From: Formosa sp. Hel3_A1_48
GTDB lineage: Bacteria; Bacteroidota; Bacteroidia; Flavobacteriales; Flavobacteriaceae
Assembly: GCF_001735715.1 (NCBI RefSeq)
Contig: NZ_CP017259.1
Coordinates: forward strand, 372,001-436,000
Direction: 5' to 3'
DNA length: 64,000 nucleotides
Part shown: positions 44,523 to 53,649 of the stretch, piece by piece
Layout: the number at the start of each line of letters is the position of its first letter
Numbering within the stretch: position 1 is the stretch's first letter
Notes under the pieces: model-generated
What the model saw: only the letters and a program-made list of their open reading frames with translations
Database searches by the model: none
Told to the model about the DNA's origin: nothing
Translations under genes and position numbers: made by a program

Positions 44523-45575
44523 ATGAGCTCAATAAAGACGACTAAAGTAAAACACTCAAAACTAAATGAAATTGATTTTGAAAATTTAGGTTTTGGCAGT
44601 ATTTTTTCCGATCATATGCTTGTGTGCGACTACAAAAATGGGGCTTGGGGACAAGCTGAAATTATTCCGTTTCAGCCAATGTCACTTATGCCATCAGCCA
44701 AAATTTTTCATTACGGACAGTCCATATTTGAAGGTATGAAAGCATACAAAGATAGTGATGCCAATACATGGCTTTTTCGTCCTGAAGAAAATTTTAACCG
44801 TTTAAACAAATCGGCCAAACGTTTGGCTATTCCTGAGCTTCCCAAAGAAGTGTTTTTTGAAGGACTTAAAGCATTACTAAAAGTGGATAATGATTGGATT
44901 CCTACAACTGCAGGAAGTTCATTATATATCAGGCCAATTATTTTTGCAACTGGCGAAGGTTTTCATGCTTCACCTGCGGACGGATACCGCTTCTTGATTG
45001 CTACGGCACCCTCTGGGCCATATTTTTCCGGAAAAGTTAGTGTTCTTATTGAAGAAAAATACTCAAGATCTGCCAACGGCGGCGTTGGTTATGCAAAAGC
45101 AGGTGGTAACTATGCCGGTCAATTCTACCCTACACAACTGGCTATTGAAAGAGGATACAACCAGGTAATTTGGACTGACGACAATACCCATGAATACATT
45201 GAAGAGGCCGGGGCCATGAACATCTTTATACGAATTGACGATACACTAATTACTGGTCCAACCAGTGACCGTATTTTAGATGGTGTAACGCGGAAAAGTA
45301 TTATTGATATTGCAAAATCAGAGGGGATTGCCGTAGAGGTACGGAAGTTTACCGTTTCTGAAGTTATTGATGCATCAAATAATGGAAGTTTAAAAGAAAT
45401 GTTTGGCGCAGGAACTGCAGCTGTCATTTCTCCAATATCGTCATTTGGTTTTAGAGATCAAGATTATGATCTTCCAGAACTAGAAAAATCTTATGCCAGT
45501 TTATTAAAGGAAAAAGTAACATCTATCCAAACCAACACTGCTGACGATCCATTTGGTTGGCGATTTAAAGTTTAA
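44523..45575 (+). CDS. ilvE: Branched-chain amino acid aminotransferase
   Basis: The 350-residue class IV PLP enzyme makes valine, leucine and isoleucine from their keto acids. Family features are FHYGQSIFEGMKAY, the PLP lysine in GYAKAGGNYA, the EEAGAMNIF segment and GTAAVISPI. Length and motifs fit the BCAT group 1/2 found in Bacteroidota. It has a good promoter just upstream. The rest of the ilv/leu pathway is not in the window. Confidence 0.95.
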   Translation: MSSIKTTKVKHSKLNEIDFENLGFGSIFSDHMLVCDYKNGAWGQAEIIPFQPMSLMPSAKIFHYGQSIFEGMKAYKDSDANTWLFRPEENFNRLNKSAKRLAIPELPKEVFFEGLKALLKVDNDWIPTTAGSSLYIRPIIFATGEGFHASPADGYRFLIATAPSGPYFSGKVSVLIEEKYSRSANGGVGYAKAGGNYAGQFYPTQLAIERGYNQVIWTDDNTHEYIEEAGAMNIFIRIDDTLITGPTSDRILDGVTRKSIIDIAKSEGIAVEVRKFTVSEVIDASNNGSLKEMFGAGTAAVISPISSFGFRDQDYDLPELEKSYASLLKEKVTSIQTNTADDPFGWRFKV

Positions 45576-45588
45576 TAAGGTCGTTTGA

Positions 45589-45972
45589 CTATTTGAGAAT
45601 AGATGCTATGTTAGGCTTAAAATAATTTGGGCCTTTTAGAACTTTTCCATCTGCTCTATATATGGGTTGGCCATCTTCTCCAAGTTTACTCATATTACTG
45701 CGCTGAATTTCTTCAAAAACAGCTTCTATTTTATGTTGTAATCCATGCTCTATAATAGTACCACAAAGAATATAAAGCATATCGCCAAGAGCATCGGCAA
45801 CCTCCACGAGATCATTATTCTGTGCCGCTTCAAAATACTCTTCATTTTCTTCTTTCATCAAATCAAAGCGCAGCTGATTTTTTGCAGCACCTAAATCTGC
45901 TTTAGGAGCTGTTCTATAGCCAATTTTAAAAGCTTCGTGAAAACGTTGGACAGCTTGTATTTTATTTTTCAT
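45589..45972 (-). CDS. MazG-like nucleoside triphosphate pyrophosphohydrolase
   Basis: The 127-residue all-helical protein has the two metal motifs of the MazG/HisE/dUTPase-2 fold: an EExxE-like MKEENEEYFEA (residues about 40-50) and EVADALGDMLYIL (about 57-69). These enzymes split NTPs or dNTPs to monophosphate and pyrophosphate and may clean the nucleotide pool. The C-terminal part (GQPIYRADGKVLKG) is characteristic of a Bacteroidota and phage subgroup. It converges with ilvE and diverges from the small membrane gene. Confidence 0.83.
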   Translation of the reverse strand: MKNKIQAVQRFHEAFKIGYRTAPKADLGAAKNQLRFDLMKEENEEYFEAAQNNDLVEVADALGDMLYILCGTIIEHGLQHKIEAVFEEIQRSNMSKLGEDGQPIYRADGKVLKGPNYFKPNIASILK

Positions 45973-46026
45973 CTATTTATTTTTTTGTAATTTTGAATAA
46001 GAATTCATCTATAAAAATACACAAAT

Positions 46027-46215
46027 ATGTTCAGTCAAGGACAACTTCTTTTTGGAATTGTTTTCGCAATTGTTTTCGCAATTGTCATTTTTATAGCTTA
46101 TAAAAAAGACGCAGCACAAAATCAAAAATACTACAAAGGAAGTCTTTGGATTCTTATACTTTTTATTGCATTTATTTTAGGCATTGCAGCTATTAAATTT
46201 CTTTTAGGTTACTAA
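46027..46215 (+). CDS. Small two-span membrane protein, unknown
   Basis: The 62-residue protein has two hydrophobic spans (about residues 8-25 and 41-60) joined by a charged loop (YKKDAAQNQKYYKG). It is probably an inner-membrane protein with a short hairpin. A 12-base tandem repeat encodes FAIVFAIV in the first span. A TAATTTTG box at 45988-45995 supports expression. I do not recognise a function; neighbours give no clue. Homologues of similar size in Flavobacteriia are likely. Confidence 0.7.
   Translation: MFSQGQLLFGIVFAIVFAIVIFIAYKKDAAQNQKYYKGSLWILILFIAFILGIAAIKFLLGY
46057..46085 (+). repeat. 12-base tandem repeat within the small membrane gene
   Basis: ATTGTTTTCGCA occurs at 46057-46068 and again at 46069-46080, followed by a partial third copy (ATTGT). 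Because the unit is a multiple of three, copy changes would lengthen or shorten the first membrane span without a frameshift. Confidence 0.85.
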
Positions 46216-46243
46216 AAAACCACCTACTATATTCAATAAGTGG
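46214..46243 (-). terminator. Terminator after the DPP III-like gene
   Basis: On the minus strand CCACTTA (46243-46237) pairs with TAGGTGG (46226-46220), seven pairs with one G-U, around a ten-base loop, and six T residues (46219-46214) follow. It sits in the 56-base convergent gap after the DPP III-like gene. Confidence 0.7.
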
Positions 46244-46271
46244 CTCTTTGTAATAAATTTTAAACAATTAC

Positions 46272-48320
46272 TTAATTTACATTAGGTAGAAAGTTATAAT
46301 GTTCCACATAGTAAAGCATTTGACTAGCGAAATCTTTTGCGTAGTTTACTTTGATTGCTGTAATGGCACCATTTTCATCTGTTACAGGCTCCAGAACAGG
46401 GTTGATAAAGCCGCCATAAGGCGCAGACTTAAATTGTTTGTTTCTCTCCAATACCTCAGCGTGAATTTCTGGATCAACCTTTACTCCATATCCTTCAACA
46501 AGCGCTTGAACAGCCTCAAAATCGCCCTCAGATTTGATGCGCTGTGTTTCTCTTAATAGTTGTCCAAAAAGCTCATGAAGTTTATCGTAATCGTTGATAT
46601 TAAAATAGGTTTTACCATCTCTTGTTACTTTTTCAATAACATTGTCTTTTTGTCCTTTTTCAAAAGCCCAAGCACTTACCCATTGTCGGTTGCGCATATG
46701 TGCTTCTTCAACATCATCCCCAAGATCCAATCTAATAAGCTGAGTCATTAGGCCATTTCTAATATAACCGTCAAAAGCAGCCCTACCAACAGCTTTCCAA
46801 TCTTCGACTAAGCCCAATTCTTGCAATTTTGAATCATAGAGGTAGTACAAGCCTACCAAATCGGCACGTCCTTCTTCTAGTGTTGATGCGTAATTTTTTA
46901 GTGTTTCTTTTGTTTCGCCGACACCTGGATTCAATTGCCCAGAAGCATGCCCAACAACTTCGTGAAGTGCGGTATGAAGTTTATCGGCTAGCTGACCATG
47001 TTTTTTCTCAAGTTCATATTCTTCATCGTCGTGAACAAACTCTTTCAATCGCCCTGAGCTTCCTGAGTTATTGTAAGCATTGGTTATGTTACCCAAAGAA
47101 ACAGACTTACTTCCAACTTCTGCACGAATCCAGTTTGCATTTGGTAAATTAACGCCTATTGGTGTTGATGGCGATGCGTCTCCTGCTTCACCTGCAACGT
47201 TTACAGTTTTATAACTTACACCAACCACATTTTTCTTTTTGTGCTCAGGCATTAGTGGTGAATTGTCTTCAAACCACTGCGCATTTTCAGAGAGCACAGC
47301 CATTTTAGCAGACATATCGAAATCTTTTATTTGAACAATTGTTTCGTAAGATCCTCTATACCCCAACGGATCGTTATAAACTTCAATAAAACTGTTGATG
47401 TAATCAATATTACCCTCAGTAGCAGCAGTCCATGCCACATTATAATCGTCCCAGGTCTGTAAATCTCCAGTTTTGTAATATGAGATGAGCAGTGCTAGAG
47501 CATCGCCTTGTGCTTTGTTTTCGGCCACCCCTTCTGCTAACTCCAACCATTTTACAATTTCATCAATCGCCGTTCCATAAAGCCCCCCAGATTTATAAAC
47601 GCGTTCTTTGACAACTCCATTCTCTTTGACCAATTGTGAATTCAAACCAAAAGAAAGGGGTTTATTGGGATTGGGTGAGACTCTAGCTGCATAAAATGTT
47701 TCTACATCATTGTTGGTAATGTCTGGCCCATAAAAATTAACTGCTGATGCCAAAACATTATCTACGTCCTTTGCCTGATTGACTTTTTTAGCATCTTTTT
47801 CATTAAAAATTACATCAAACGCCTCTCCCTCTAACGATGCTGTTGTTGCGTCGAGTAAAGATTTTAGATAGTCTTCTGAAAATTCAGGTTTTAATTTTGC
47901 ATTGCTGTAATGATGGTGAATCCCATTACTAAACCAAACTCGTTTGAGATAGATTTCAAAAGCTCTCCAATTTTCAGTAGTCTTATCACCATCAAAAGTG
48001 GTGTAAATTGTTTCTAATGCTTGGCGGATTGTTAGGTTGTGCCTGTAGTTTTGATCCCACATAATATCTCTTCCAGAGAGACCCGCTTGCGTTAAGTAGT
48101 AAACTAATTTCTGCTCGTCTAAAGATAGGCTTTCCCAACCGGGTAATTGATAGCGTAATATTTTAAGATCAGCAAATTGCTCGACCATGTAAGGAAAATT
48201 TTCGACATCAACCTCGATGTACAAATCATCTGAAGATGACAACGTACTTTCTGTATTGCATGAAAAAAACAATTGAGCACATGCAAAAAAAATGAACATA
48301 AATTTATAAATAGGTTTCAT
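46272..48320 (-). CDS. Dipeptidyl-peptidase III-like (M49) lipoprotein
   Basis: The 682-residue protein has a lipoprotein signal (FMFIFFACAQLFFSC, cysteine near residue 21) and the M49 zinc site HEVVGH (HExxGH), with the second ligand motif EEGRADLVG downstream. M49 enzymes cut dipeptides from the N-terminus of short peptides; most are cytosolic, so a lipid-anchored form is notable. The start ATG 48320 puts the signal at the N-terminus; the earlier ATG at 48362 would bury it. It stands alone, with its own terminator. Confidence 0.88.
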   Translation of the reverse strand: MKPIYKFMFIFFACAQLFFSCNTESTLSSSDDLYIEVDVENFPYMVEQFADLKILRYQLPGWESLSLDEQKLVYYLTQAGLSGRDIMWDQNYRHNLTIRQALETIYTTFDGDKTTENWRAFEIYLKRVWFSNGIHHHYSNAKLKPEFSEDYLKSLLDATTASLEGEAFDVIFNEKDAKKVNQAKDVDNVLASAVNFYGPDITNNDVETFYAARVSPNPNKPLSFGLNSQLVKENGVVKERVYKSGGLYGTAIDEIVKWLELAEGVAENKAQGDALALLISYYKTGDLQTWDDYNVAWTAATEGNIDYINSFIEVYNDPLGYRGSYETIVQIKDFDMSAKMAVLSENAQWFEDNSPLMPEHKKKNVVGVSYKTVNVAGEAGDASPSTPIGVNLPNANWIRAEVGSKSVSLGNITNAYNNSGSSGRLKEFVHDDEEYELEKKHGQLADKLHTALHEVVGHASGQLNPGVGETKETLKNYASTLEEGRADLVGLYYLYDSKLQELGLVEDWKAVGRAAFDGYIRNGLMTQLIRLDLGDDVEEAHMRNRQWVSAWAFEKGQKDNVIEKVTRDGKTYFNINDYDKLHELFGQLLRETQRIKSEGDFEAVQALVEGYGVKVDPEIHAEVLERNKQFKSAPYGGFINPVLEPVTDENGAITAIKVNYAKDFASQMLYYVEHYNFLPNVN

Positions 48321-48496
48321 AAGTAATGGTATTAAGATTTTGTTTGAATTATGAATGTGCACGAATATAGGTTTTTTTAAAAAAATAAAAAATTAATTTG
48401 TTGATGTGGCATAACAAAGAAAATTATAATTTAGTTTTGTAGTAGCTTTAAGAACATAATTTTTATCCTTTCAAAAAAAATTAAAACAGAAATAAT

Positions 48497-48868
48497 ATGA
48501 AATACGCTTTGCTGGTATTTTTGGGTGGTGGTGTTGGAAGTATGTTACGTTATCTTGTTGGAAAGGTGTTTCAAAGTCCATTGGGTACATTCCCAACCGC
48601 AACGCTATTTGTCAACATCATTGGTAGTATACTTATTGGGGTTTTTATGGGATTGGGGCTTAAAAATGGCGGCCTTTCTGAGCCCCAAACACTACTGTTG
48701 GTTACTGGGTTTTGTGGAGGTTTCACCACTTTTTCAGCATTTGCTTTAGAAAATCAAAATTTCTTAAAAACAGGAGATTATACTCAATTTTTGGTTTACA
48801 CTATCGGATCTCTTTTTTTGGGCGTATTTGCAGTAATTTTAGGATTATTTATATCCAAAAATATTTGA
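48497..48868 (+). CDS. crcB: Fluoride exporter CrcB/Fluc
   Basis: The 123-residue protein has four hydrophobic spans and the Fluc signatures GGGVGSMLRYLVG near residues 9-21, TLFVNIIGSILIG in the second span and the GFCGGFTTFSAF segment that lines the fluoride pore. It functions as a dual-topology dimer. No fluoride riboswitch was recognised upstream. A TAGTTTTG box lies at 48432-48439. It converges with the DUF1684 gene (2-base gap). Confidence 0.95.
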   Translation: MKYALLVFLGGGVGSMLRYLVGKVFQSPLGTFPTATLFVNIIGSILIGVFMGLGLKNGGLSEPQTLLLVTGFCGGFTTFSAFALENQNFLKTGDYTQFLVYTIGSLFLGVFAVILGLFISKNI

Positions 48869-48870
48869 TA

Positions 48871-49479
48871 TTACTTGAAGCGCTTTAAGCCTGCTCTAAC
48901 TTCAATAGGAATATAATTTTGTCGAGGAACAATCGGGCAAGAGTACAGCTCATTATACACACAATAAGGGTTGTAAGCTGTATTGAAATCGAGCCATAAA
49001 CTATCGCCTTTAGGAATCGTTAAGTCCATGTATCGTCCACCTCCGTAGGTAGTATTACCATTGGTATCGTCCAAAAAGGGAAGGAAAAGATAATCCGGTT
49101 TTGATGCTGTCGAGTCGATTCCTTGATACACATTTAGTTCTACATACTGGTTTAATAATTTGAAAGACAATACCCCGTAAATACGCTCCTTGGTCACTAA
49201 AGCTGTGGTGGTTTTCATGTCAAAATAATCAGAGTCGGGAGTTGGTGTTAGTTTAGCTTTAACCACAAAAACAGAGTCGATAGGAAAAAAAGAAAGGGAG
49301 GTGAACTCTTTCAAATCTTTGGGCTTCAATGGAGACCTTGAAGCATCCTTAAACTGTTCGTTCATTTTCTTTTGAAATTCAGAATTGTACTGTACAGGAA
49401 TTTTTTTCTGAGTACAAGACAGAGCCACCAAGAACACACAAATAAAAAAAGAACTGAATTTTATAAACGCTGACATCAA
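48871..49479 (-). CDS. DUF1684 lipoprotein
   Basis: The 202-residue protein carries a lipoprotein signal (FFICVFLVALSC, cysteine near residue 22) and a DUF1684 domain, marked by LFLPFLDDTNGNTTYGGGRYMDL and the cysteine-containing end AYNPYCVYNELYSCPIVP. The domain occurs widely in secreted proteins with no known activity. Its start codon directly follows the stop codon of the Lrp-type regulator, so the two are likely co-transcribed. Confidence 0.85.
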   Translation of the reverse strand: MMSAFIKFSSFFICVFLVALSCTQKKIPVQYNSEFQKKMNEQFKDASRSPLKPKDLKEFTSLSFFPIDSVFVVKAKLTPTPDSDYFDMKTTTALVTKERIYGVLSFKLLNQYVELNVYQGIDSTASKPDYLFLPFLDDTNGNTTYGGGRYMDLTIPKGDSLWLDFNTAYNPYCVYNELYSCPIVPRQNYIPIEVRAGLKRFK

Positions 49480-49920
49480 TTAAATTTTATCAATTGGATG
49501 ATGTGCAACAACATTGGAGAGGATAATTTGTGTTTTTGTTTCGCCATAAGTTATAAGCTCATCAATGAATATTTCTAAATGCTGTTGGTTCTCAAAAACA
49601 ACTTCCATAACAATATTTTCATTTCCTGTAATCCTATAGCAATTAATCACTTCTTTATAGGACTTAACTTGATGTAGAAAAGGTTTCAGTCGCCCCATAA
49701 AAGCACGAACTGTAATAAGTGCGCGGAGTCCATATCCTAAAGCACTGTAATTTACTTGTGCCATGTATTTAGAAATAACTCCTAAGTCTTCCATCTTTTT
49801 AATACGTTCAGCTACAGCTGGAGATGAAATTCCGACTTGTTTTGCTATTTCAGTATTAGAAATACGTGCATTTTTCTGAAGTAAGTTTAAAATTCTAGAA
49901 TGAATGGAATCTAATTTCAT
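49480..49920 (-). CDS. Lrp/AsnC-family transcriptional regulator
   Basis: The 146-residue protein has an N-terminal winged helix-turn-helix (KNARISNTEIAKQVGISSPAVAERIKK region, about residues 13-41) and a C-terminal RAM ligand-binding domain (ITGNENIVMEVVFE, about residues 95-108). Lrp/AsnC proteins form octamers or dimers and respond to amino acids. Its DNA target is unknown; the AT-rich 120-base gap to the next, divergent gene is a plausible autoregulatory site. Confidence 0.9.
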   Translation of the reverse strand: MKLDSIHSRILNLLQKNARISNTEIAKQVGISSPAVAERIKKMEDLGVISKYMAQVNYSALGYGLRALITVRAFMGRLKPFLHQVKSYKEVINCYRITGNENIVMEVVFENQQHLEIFIDELITYGETKTQIILSNVVAHHPIDKI

Positions 49921-50040
49921 TTTTAAATATATTTAGTTAAAAATAATAAAAAATTAAATAATTATTTTATTAAAACAATAATATTTAAATAAAAGAAGCT
50001 GAAAAAAAATTTAATTTTACAGTAGGCCAATCTTTTAAAG

Positions 50041-50433
50041 ATGAATAATAGAACGTATTTAAACTTCAATTCAGCCTTCTACAAAAAGGCTTTAGAGATC
50101 AGCTATCTTTCAAAGAAGATTTCCGATTATCTAAATACTGATTTGTCAGTGCTTTCAGATGATGGAACAGAAAATCCGAATATTTATTTTTCTGGTGATA
50201 TCATTCAACAATCTGTGTCATTATCATCAGAGGTTTTAAAAGCACAACAAACAACTAAAGCCTCACAAAAATACGTTCACGCGCATACGTTGGAGTGGCT
50301 GACTTATCGAATGACTCAAAGCTGCAAACGCTTATCCAAATGCAATAGCGATGGCAGAGATTTTATTTTAATTTTAAAAAAAGAAATAAAGAAGTTTAAA
50401 AAACTTCAAAAACAATGGGTACTAAGCTTATAA
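50041..50433 (+). CDS. Hypothetical protein, helical and basic
   Basis: The 130-residue protein has no recognised domain. It is predicted largely helical, with a very basic C-terminal tail (ILILKKEIKKFKKLQKQ) and a central serine/glutamine-rich stretch. No signal peptide or membrane span is visible. Codon use looks like its neighbours. It is divergent from the Lrp-type regulator across a 120-base AT-rich gap, so the regulator may control it (inference), and it converges with pyrF. I do not know its function. Confidence 0.7.
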   Translation: MNNRTYLNFNSAFYKKALEISYLSKKISDYLNTDLSVLSDDGTENPNIYFSGDIIQQSVSLSSEVLKAQQTTKASQKYVHAHTLEWLTYRMTQSCKRLSKCNSDGRDFILILKKEIKKFKKLQKQWVLSL

Positions 50434-50441
50434 GCAACTCA

Positions 50442-51260
50442 TTATATATGAGATAGAATGGCATTCATTTTTTGTTGTAATTCTTTAGCATTTTGCGCGG
50501 CTTGCTCAGCAAAATCCAATCCATTGGAAGCATAAATAATCCCTCTAGACGAATTTACTAGCAAGCCAATATCAGAAGTGAGTCCAAATTTACACACTTC
50601 TTCTAAACTTCCTCCTTGGGCACCAACGCCAGGCACCAATAAAAAGCTGTCGGGAACAATTTTCCGAATGGATTTAAAATATTCTGCCTTCGTAGCACCA
50701 ACAACGTACATCAAGTTTTTGGCATTTACCCATGTTCTGGAAGTTTCTATAACCGACTGATATAATGGCTTAGCATCTGTATTTAGAGTTTGGAAATCAT
50801 GCGCGCCAGAATTTGAAGTCAATGCCAACAGAATAGTATGTTTATCTTCAAATTTCAAGAAAGGTTCTATTGAATCCTTACCCATGTAAGGCGCTGCTGT
50901 AACACTATCGAATCCTAAATCTTCAAAAAATGCTTTAGCATACATATGGCTTGTATTTCCAATGTCTCCGCGCTTTGCATCGGCTATTGTGAAGATTTCA
51001 GGGTAATAAGTGTTTAAATAATCAATGGTCAAACTCAAAGCTTCCCATCCTTCTTCTCCATAGGCTTCATAGAACGCAATATTTGGCTTGTACGCTACGC
51101 AAAGGTGCTGTGTAGCTTGAATAATGGCTTTATTAAATTCAAAAATTGGTGATGAAAAACCTAAAAGGTGTGTTGGGATTTTAGACTTGTCAACATCTAA
51201 TCCAATACATAAAAAAGAACGTTTTCTTTTAATTTCTGAAATTAGTTTGTTGGTATTCAT
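50442..51260 (-). CDS. pyrF: Orotidine 5'-phosphate decarboxylase
   Basis: The 272-residue enzyme makes UMP in pyrimidine synthesis. It is of the longer type 2 class, shown by [13 protein letters not shown] at the start, the catalytic [11 protein letters not shown] segment and PGVGAQGGS for phosphate binding. It is the third gene of a series purM-prfA-pyrF on the minus strand (5-base gap to prfA). No regulatory structure was recognised upstream. Confidence 0.95.
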   Translation of the reverse strand: MNTNKLISEIKRKRSFLCIGLDVDKSKIPTHLLGFSSPIFEFNKAIIQATQHLCVAYKPNIAFYEAYGEEGWEALSLTIDYLNTYYPEIFTIADAKRGDIGNTSHMYAKAFFEDLGFDSVTAAPYMGKDSIEPFLKFEDKHTILLALTSNSGAHDFQTLNTDAKPLYQSVIETSRTWVNAKNLMYVVGATKAEYFKSIRKIVPDSFLLVPGVGAQGGSLEEVCKFGLTSDIGLLVNSSRGIIYASNGLDFAEQAAQNAKELQQKMNAILSHI

Positions 51261-51265
51261 TAGAA

Positions 51266-52342
51266 TTATATTAAATCTGAATCAGCCTTAAGTTTCTCAG
51301 TGTTTTCCGCCAACATTAGCTCATCTATAATTTTTTGCACATCGCCATTGATAATATTAGAGAGATCATACAAGGTCAATCCAATTCTATGGTCTGTGAC
51401 CCGACCTTGAGGGTAATTATAAGTTCTTATTTTTGCGCTGCGGTCTCCAGAGGATACCATACTTTTTCGCTTCTCAGAATCAGCAGCTTGTTTTTTAGCC
51501 AATTCCATCTCATATAGTCTGGAACGCAAAACTTTGAGGGCTTTTTCTAAGTTTTTATGCGATGATTTTTGATCCTGGCAACTGACAATCATTCCTGTAG
51601 GCTCGTGATGTAGCTTAATGGCAGAATAAGTTGTATTGACTGATTGACCACCGGGTCCAGTTGAAGTTGTGCGCTCTATACGCACTTCTGCCATATCCAA
51701 TTCGACATCAAACTCTTCGGCCTCGGGCAGAACAATTACCGATGCAGCACTTGTATGCACACGTCCTTGTGTTTCGGTCTGAGGAACCCGTTGAACTCTG
51801 TGTACTCCTGCCTCGAATTTCATAGTTCCGTAAACATCGGCTCCTGAAACTTCAAATATGATTTCTTTATAACCTCCAGAAGTCCCTTCATTAAAGTCAA
51901 CCACATCAACTTTCCAGCCTTTAGACTCGCAATATTTTGTATACATTCTATGCAGGTCCCCGGCAAAAATACTGGCTTCATCTCCTCCAGTACCAGCACG
52001 TACCTCTACAACAACATTTTTAGCATCCTCAGGGTCTTTAGGGATTAAAAGAAACCGAATTTCATCTTCAATTTCGGGTAATTTTTCTTTAGCCTCTTCG
52101 AGTTGCATTTTTGCCATTTCCACCATTTCAGAATCACTACCATCAGCTATGATTTCCTGAGCTTCATTGATGTTTGACGTTAGCTCTTCATAGATTTCTC
52201 CACGCTCTAGAATTTTCTTTAGGTCTTTATATTCCTTATTAATTTGAACATAACGTTTTTGATCGGAAATAATATCTGGTTGAATAATAAGATCGCTCAC
52301 CTCGTCGAAGCGTTGTCTTATGATTTGAATTCTTTCTAACAT
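51266..52342 (-). CDS. prfA: Peptide chain release factor 1
   Basis: The 358-residue release factor recognises UAA and UAG. The peptidyl-hydrolysis motif TGPGGQSVN is in the middle, and the domains follow the RF1 order: helical domain 1, domains 2/4 and C-terminal domain 3. ATG 52342 (MLERIQIIR) is chosen; seven upstream residues in frame would cover a TATTTTTG box at 52368-52361. Being RF1 rather than RF2, no programmed frameshift is expected, and none is seen. Confidence 0.96.
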   Translation of the reverse strand: MLERIQIIRQRFDEVSDLIIQPDIISDQKRYVQINKEYKDLKKILERGEIYEELTSNINEAQEIIADGSDSEMVEMAKMQLEEAKEKLPEIEDEIRFLLIPKDPEDAKNVVVEVRAGTGGDEASIFAGDLHRMYTKYCESKGWKVDVVDFNEGTSGGYKEIIFEVSGADVYGTMKFEAGVHRVQRVPQTETQGRVHTSAASVIVLPEAEEFDVELDMAEVRIERTTSTGPGGQSVNTTYSAIKLHHEPTGMIVSCQDQKSSHKNLEKALKVLRSRLYEMELAKKQAADSEKRKSMVSSGDRSAKIRTYNYPQGRVTDHRIGLTLYDLSNIINGDVQKIIDELMLAENTEKLKADSDLI

Positions 52343-52397
52343 GGAATATAAATATTGAAACAAAAATACTACTTTAAGGCGAAATGAGCCTTAAAAT

Positions 52398-53576
52398 CTA
52401 ATATTCAAACGTACCGAAATCACTTTTAATAGTTAATTTTTTGGTTTTTGAAGCTTCAACACGACCTATAATTTGGGCATCAACATCAAATTTTGAGGCG
52501 ATTTCTATAATGTGCTCTACAATTTCTGGCTGCACATACAGCTCCATTCTATGACCACAGTTAAACACTTGATACATTTCTTTCCAATCTGTTTTGGATT
52601 GCTCCTGAATCAATTTAAATAAAGGAGGAATTGGAAACATATTGTCTTTTACAACGTGTAGTTCATCAATAAAATGAAGTATTTTTGTTTGAGCACCTCC
52701 GCTACAATGAACCATACCATGAATGGACTCTAAGGCGCAATTATCTAAAATAGATTTGATGATTGGAGCATATGTTCGTGTCGGAGAAAGTACTAATTTC
52801 CCAGCGTCGATAGGTGAATTTTCAACAGAATCAGTTAGTTGAACTTGTCCAGAGTAAACTAAATCTTTGGGCACTGCGGCATCAAAAGTCTCGGGGTATT
52901 TTTGAGCAATATCCTTGTGAAAAACATCATGTCTGGCAGAGGTCAAACCATTACTACCCATACCGCCATTGTAGTGGTTTTCGTAAGAAGCTTTCCCAAA
53001 TGAAGCCAAACCAACAATAACATCTCCGGGACGAATATTAGCATTATCGATTACAGCGCTACGCTTCATCCGAGCTGTAACAGTAGAATCTACAATTATA
53101 GTACGTACCAAATCTCCAACATCAGCTGTTTCACCACCCGTTGAATGTATTGTGACACCATGGCTTTTTAAGTCAGAAATCAACTCTTCAGTGCCGTTTA
53201 TAATTGCGGAGATTACTTCACCAGGAATTAAGTTTTTATTGCGCCCAATTGTTGATGACAACATAATATCATCCGTTGCACCAACACAAAGCAAATCATC
53301 AATATTCATGATTAGGGCATCTTGAGCGATTCCTTTCCAAACAGATAGATCGCCGGTTTCTTTCCAATAAGCATAAGCTAGAGAACTTTTCGTACCAGCT
53401 CCATCGGCGTGCATAACCAAGCAATACTCTTCATCATGAGTTAGGTGGTCTGGAACAATTTTGCAAAATGCTTTAGGAAATAGACCCTTGTCAATGTTTT
53501 TTATAGCATTGTGAACATCTGTTTTCGATGCTGAAACACCGCGTTGCGCATAACGTTGACTAACCTCTTTTCCCAT
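52398..53576 (-). CDS. purM: Phosphoribosylformylglycinamidine cyclo-ligase (AIR synthase), Bacteroidota type
   Basis: The 392-residue protein belongs to the PurM/AIR-synthase superfamily: YAQRGVSASKTD at the start, MHADGAGTKSSLAYA and STGGETADVGDLVRT are family segments. It forms the imidazole ring in purine synthesis. It is longer than E. coli PurM (345 residues) in the pattern common to Bacteroidota. A -7 box TACATTTG lies at 53600-53593, which starts the purM-prfA-pyrF unit with a short leader of about 12 bases. Confidence 0.92.
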   Translation of the reverse strand: MGKEVSQRYAQRGVSASKTDVHNAIKNIDKGLFPKAFCKIVPDHLTHDEEYCLVMHADGAGTKSSLAYAYWKETGDLSVWKGIAQDALIMNIDDLLCVGATDDIMLSSTIGRNKNLIPGEVISAIINGTEELISDLKSHGVTIHSTGGETADVGDLVRTIIVDSTVTARMKRSAVIDNANIRPGDVIVGLASFGKASYENHYNGGMGSNGLTSARHDVFHKDIAQKYPETFDAAVPKDLVYSGQVQLTDSVENSPIDAGKLVLSPTRTYAPIIKSILDNCALESIHGMVHCSGGAQTKILHFIDELHVVKDNMFPIPPLFKLIQEQSKTDWKEMYQVFNCGHRMELYVQPEIVEHIIEIASKFDVDAQIIGRVEASKTKKLTIKSDFGTFEY

Positions 53577-53592
53577 AGATTTTTATGAATTG

Positions 53593-53600
53593 CAAATGTA
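53593..53600 (-). promoter_or_regulatory. -7 promoter box of purM
   Basis: Minus-strand TACATTTG, an exact -7 match 16 bases before the ATG. No TTG is found at the right distance upstream, so it may be a weak or activator-dependent promoter. Confidence 0.45.
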
Positions 53601-53649
53601 ATACAGTATTTAATGTTTTGACATAAAATCGTCTAAAAAATTTTACGCA

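Noticed and set aside
48380-48496. Fluoride riboswitch before crcB
   Set aside because: The sequence was searched for the conserved aptamer core by eye. A GTGGCAT segment is present but the required pairing and pseudoknot elements are not.
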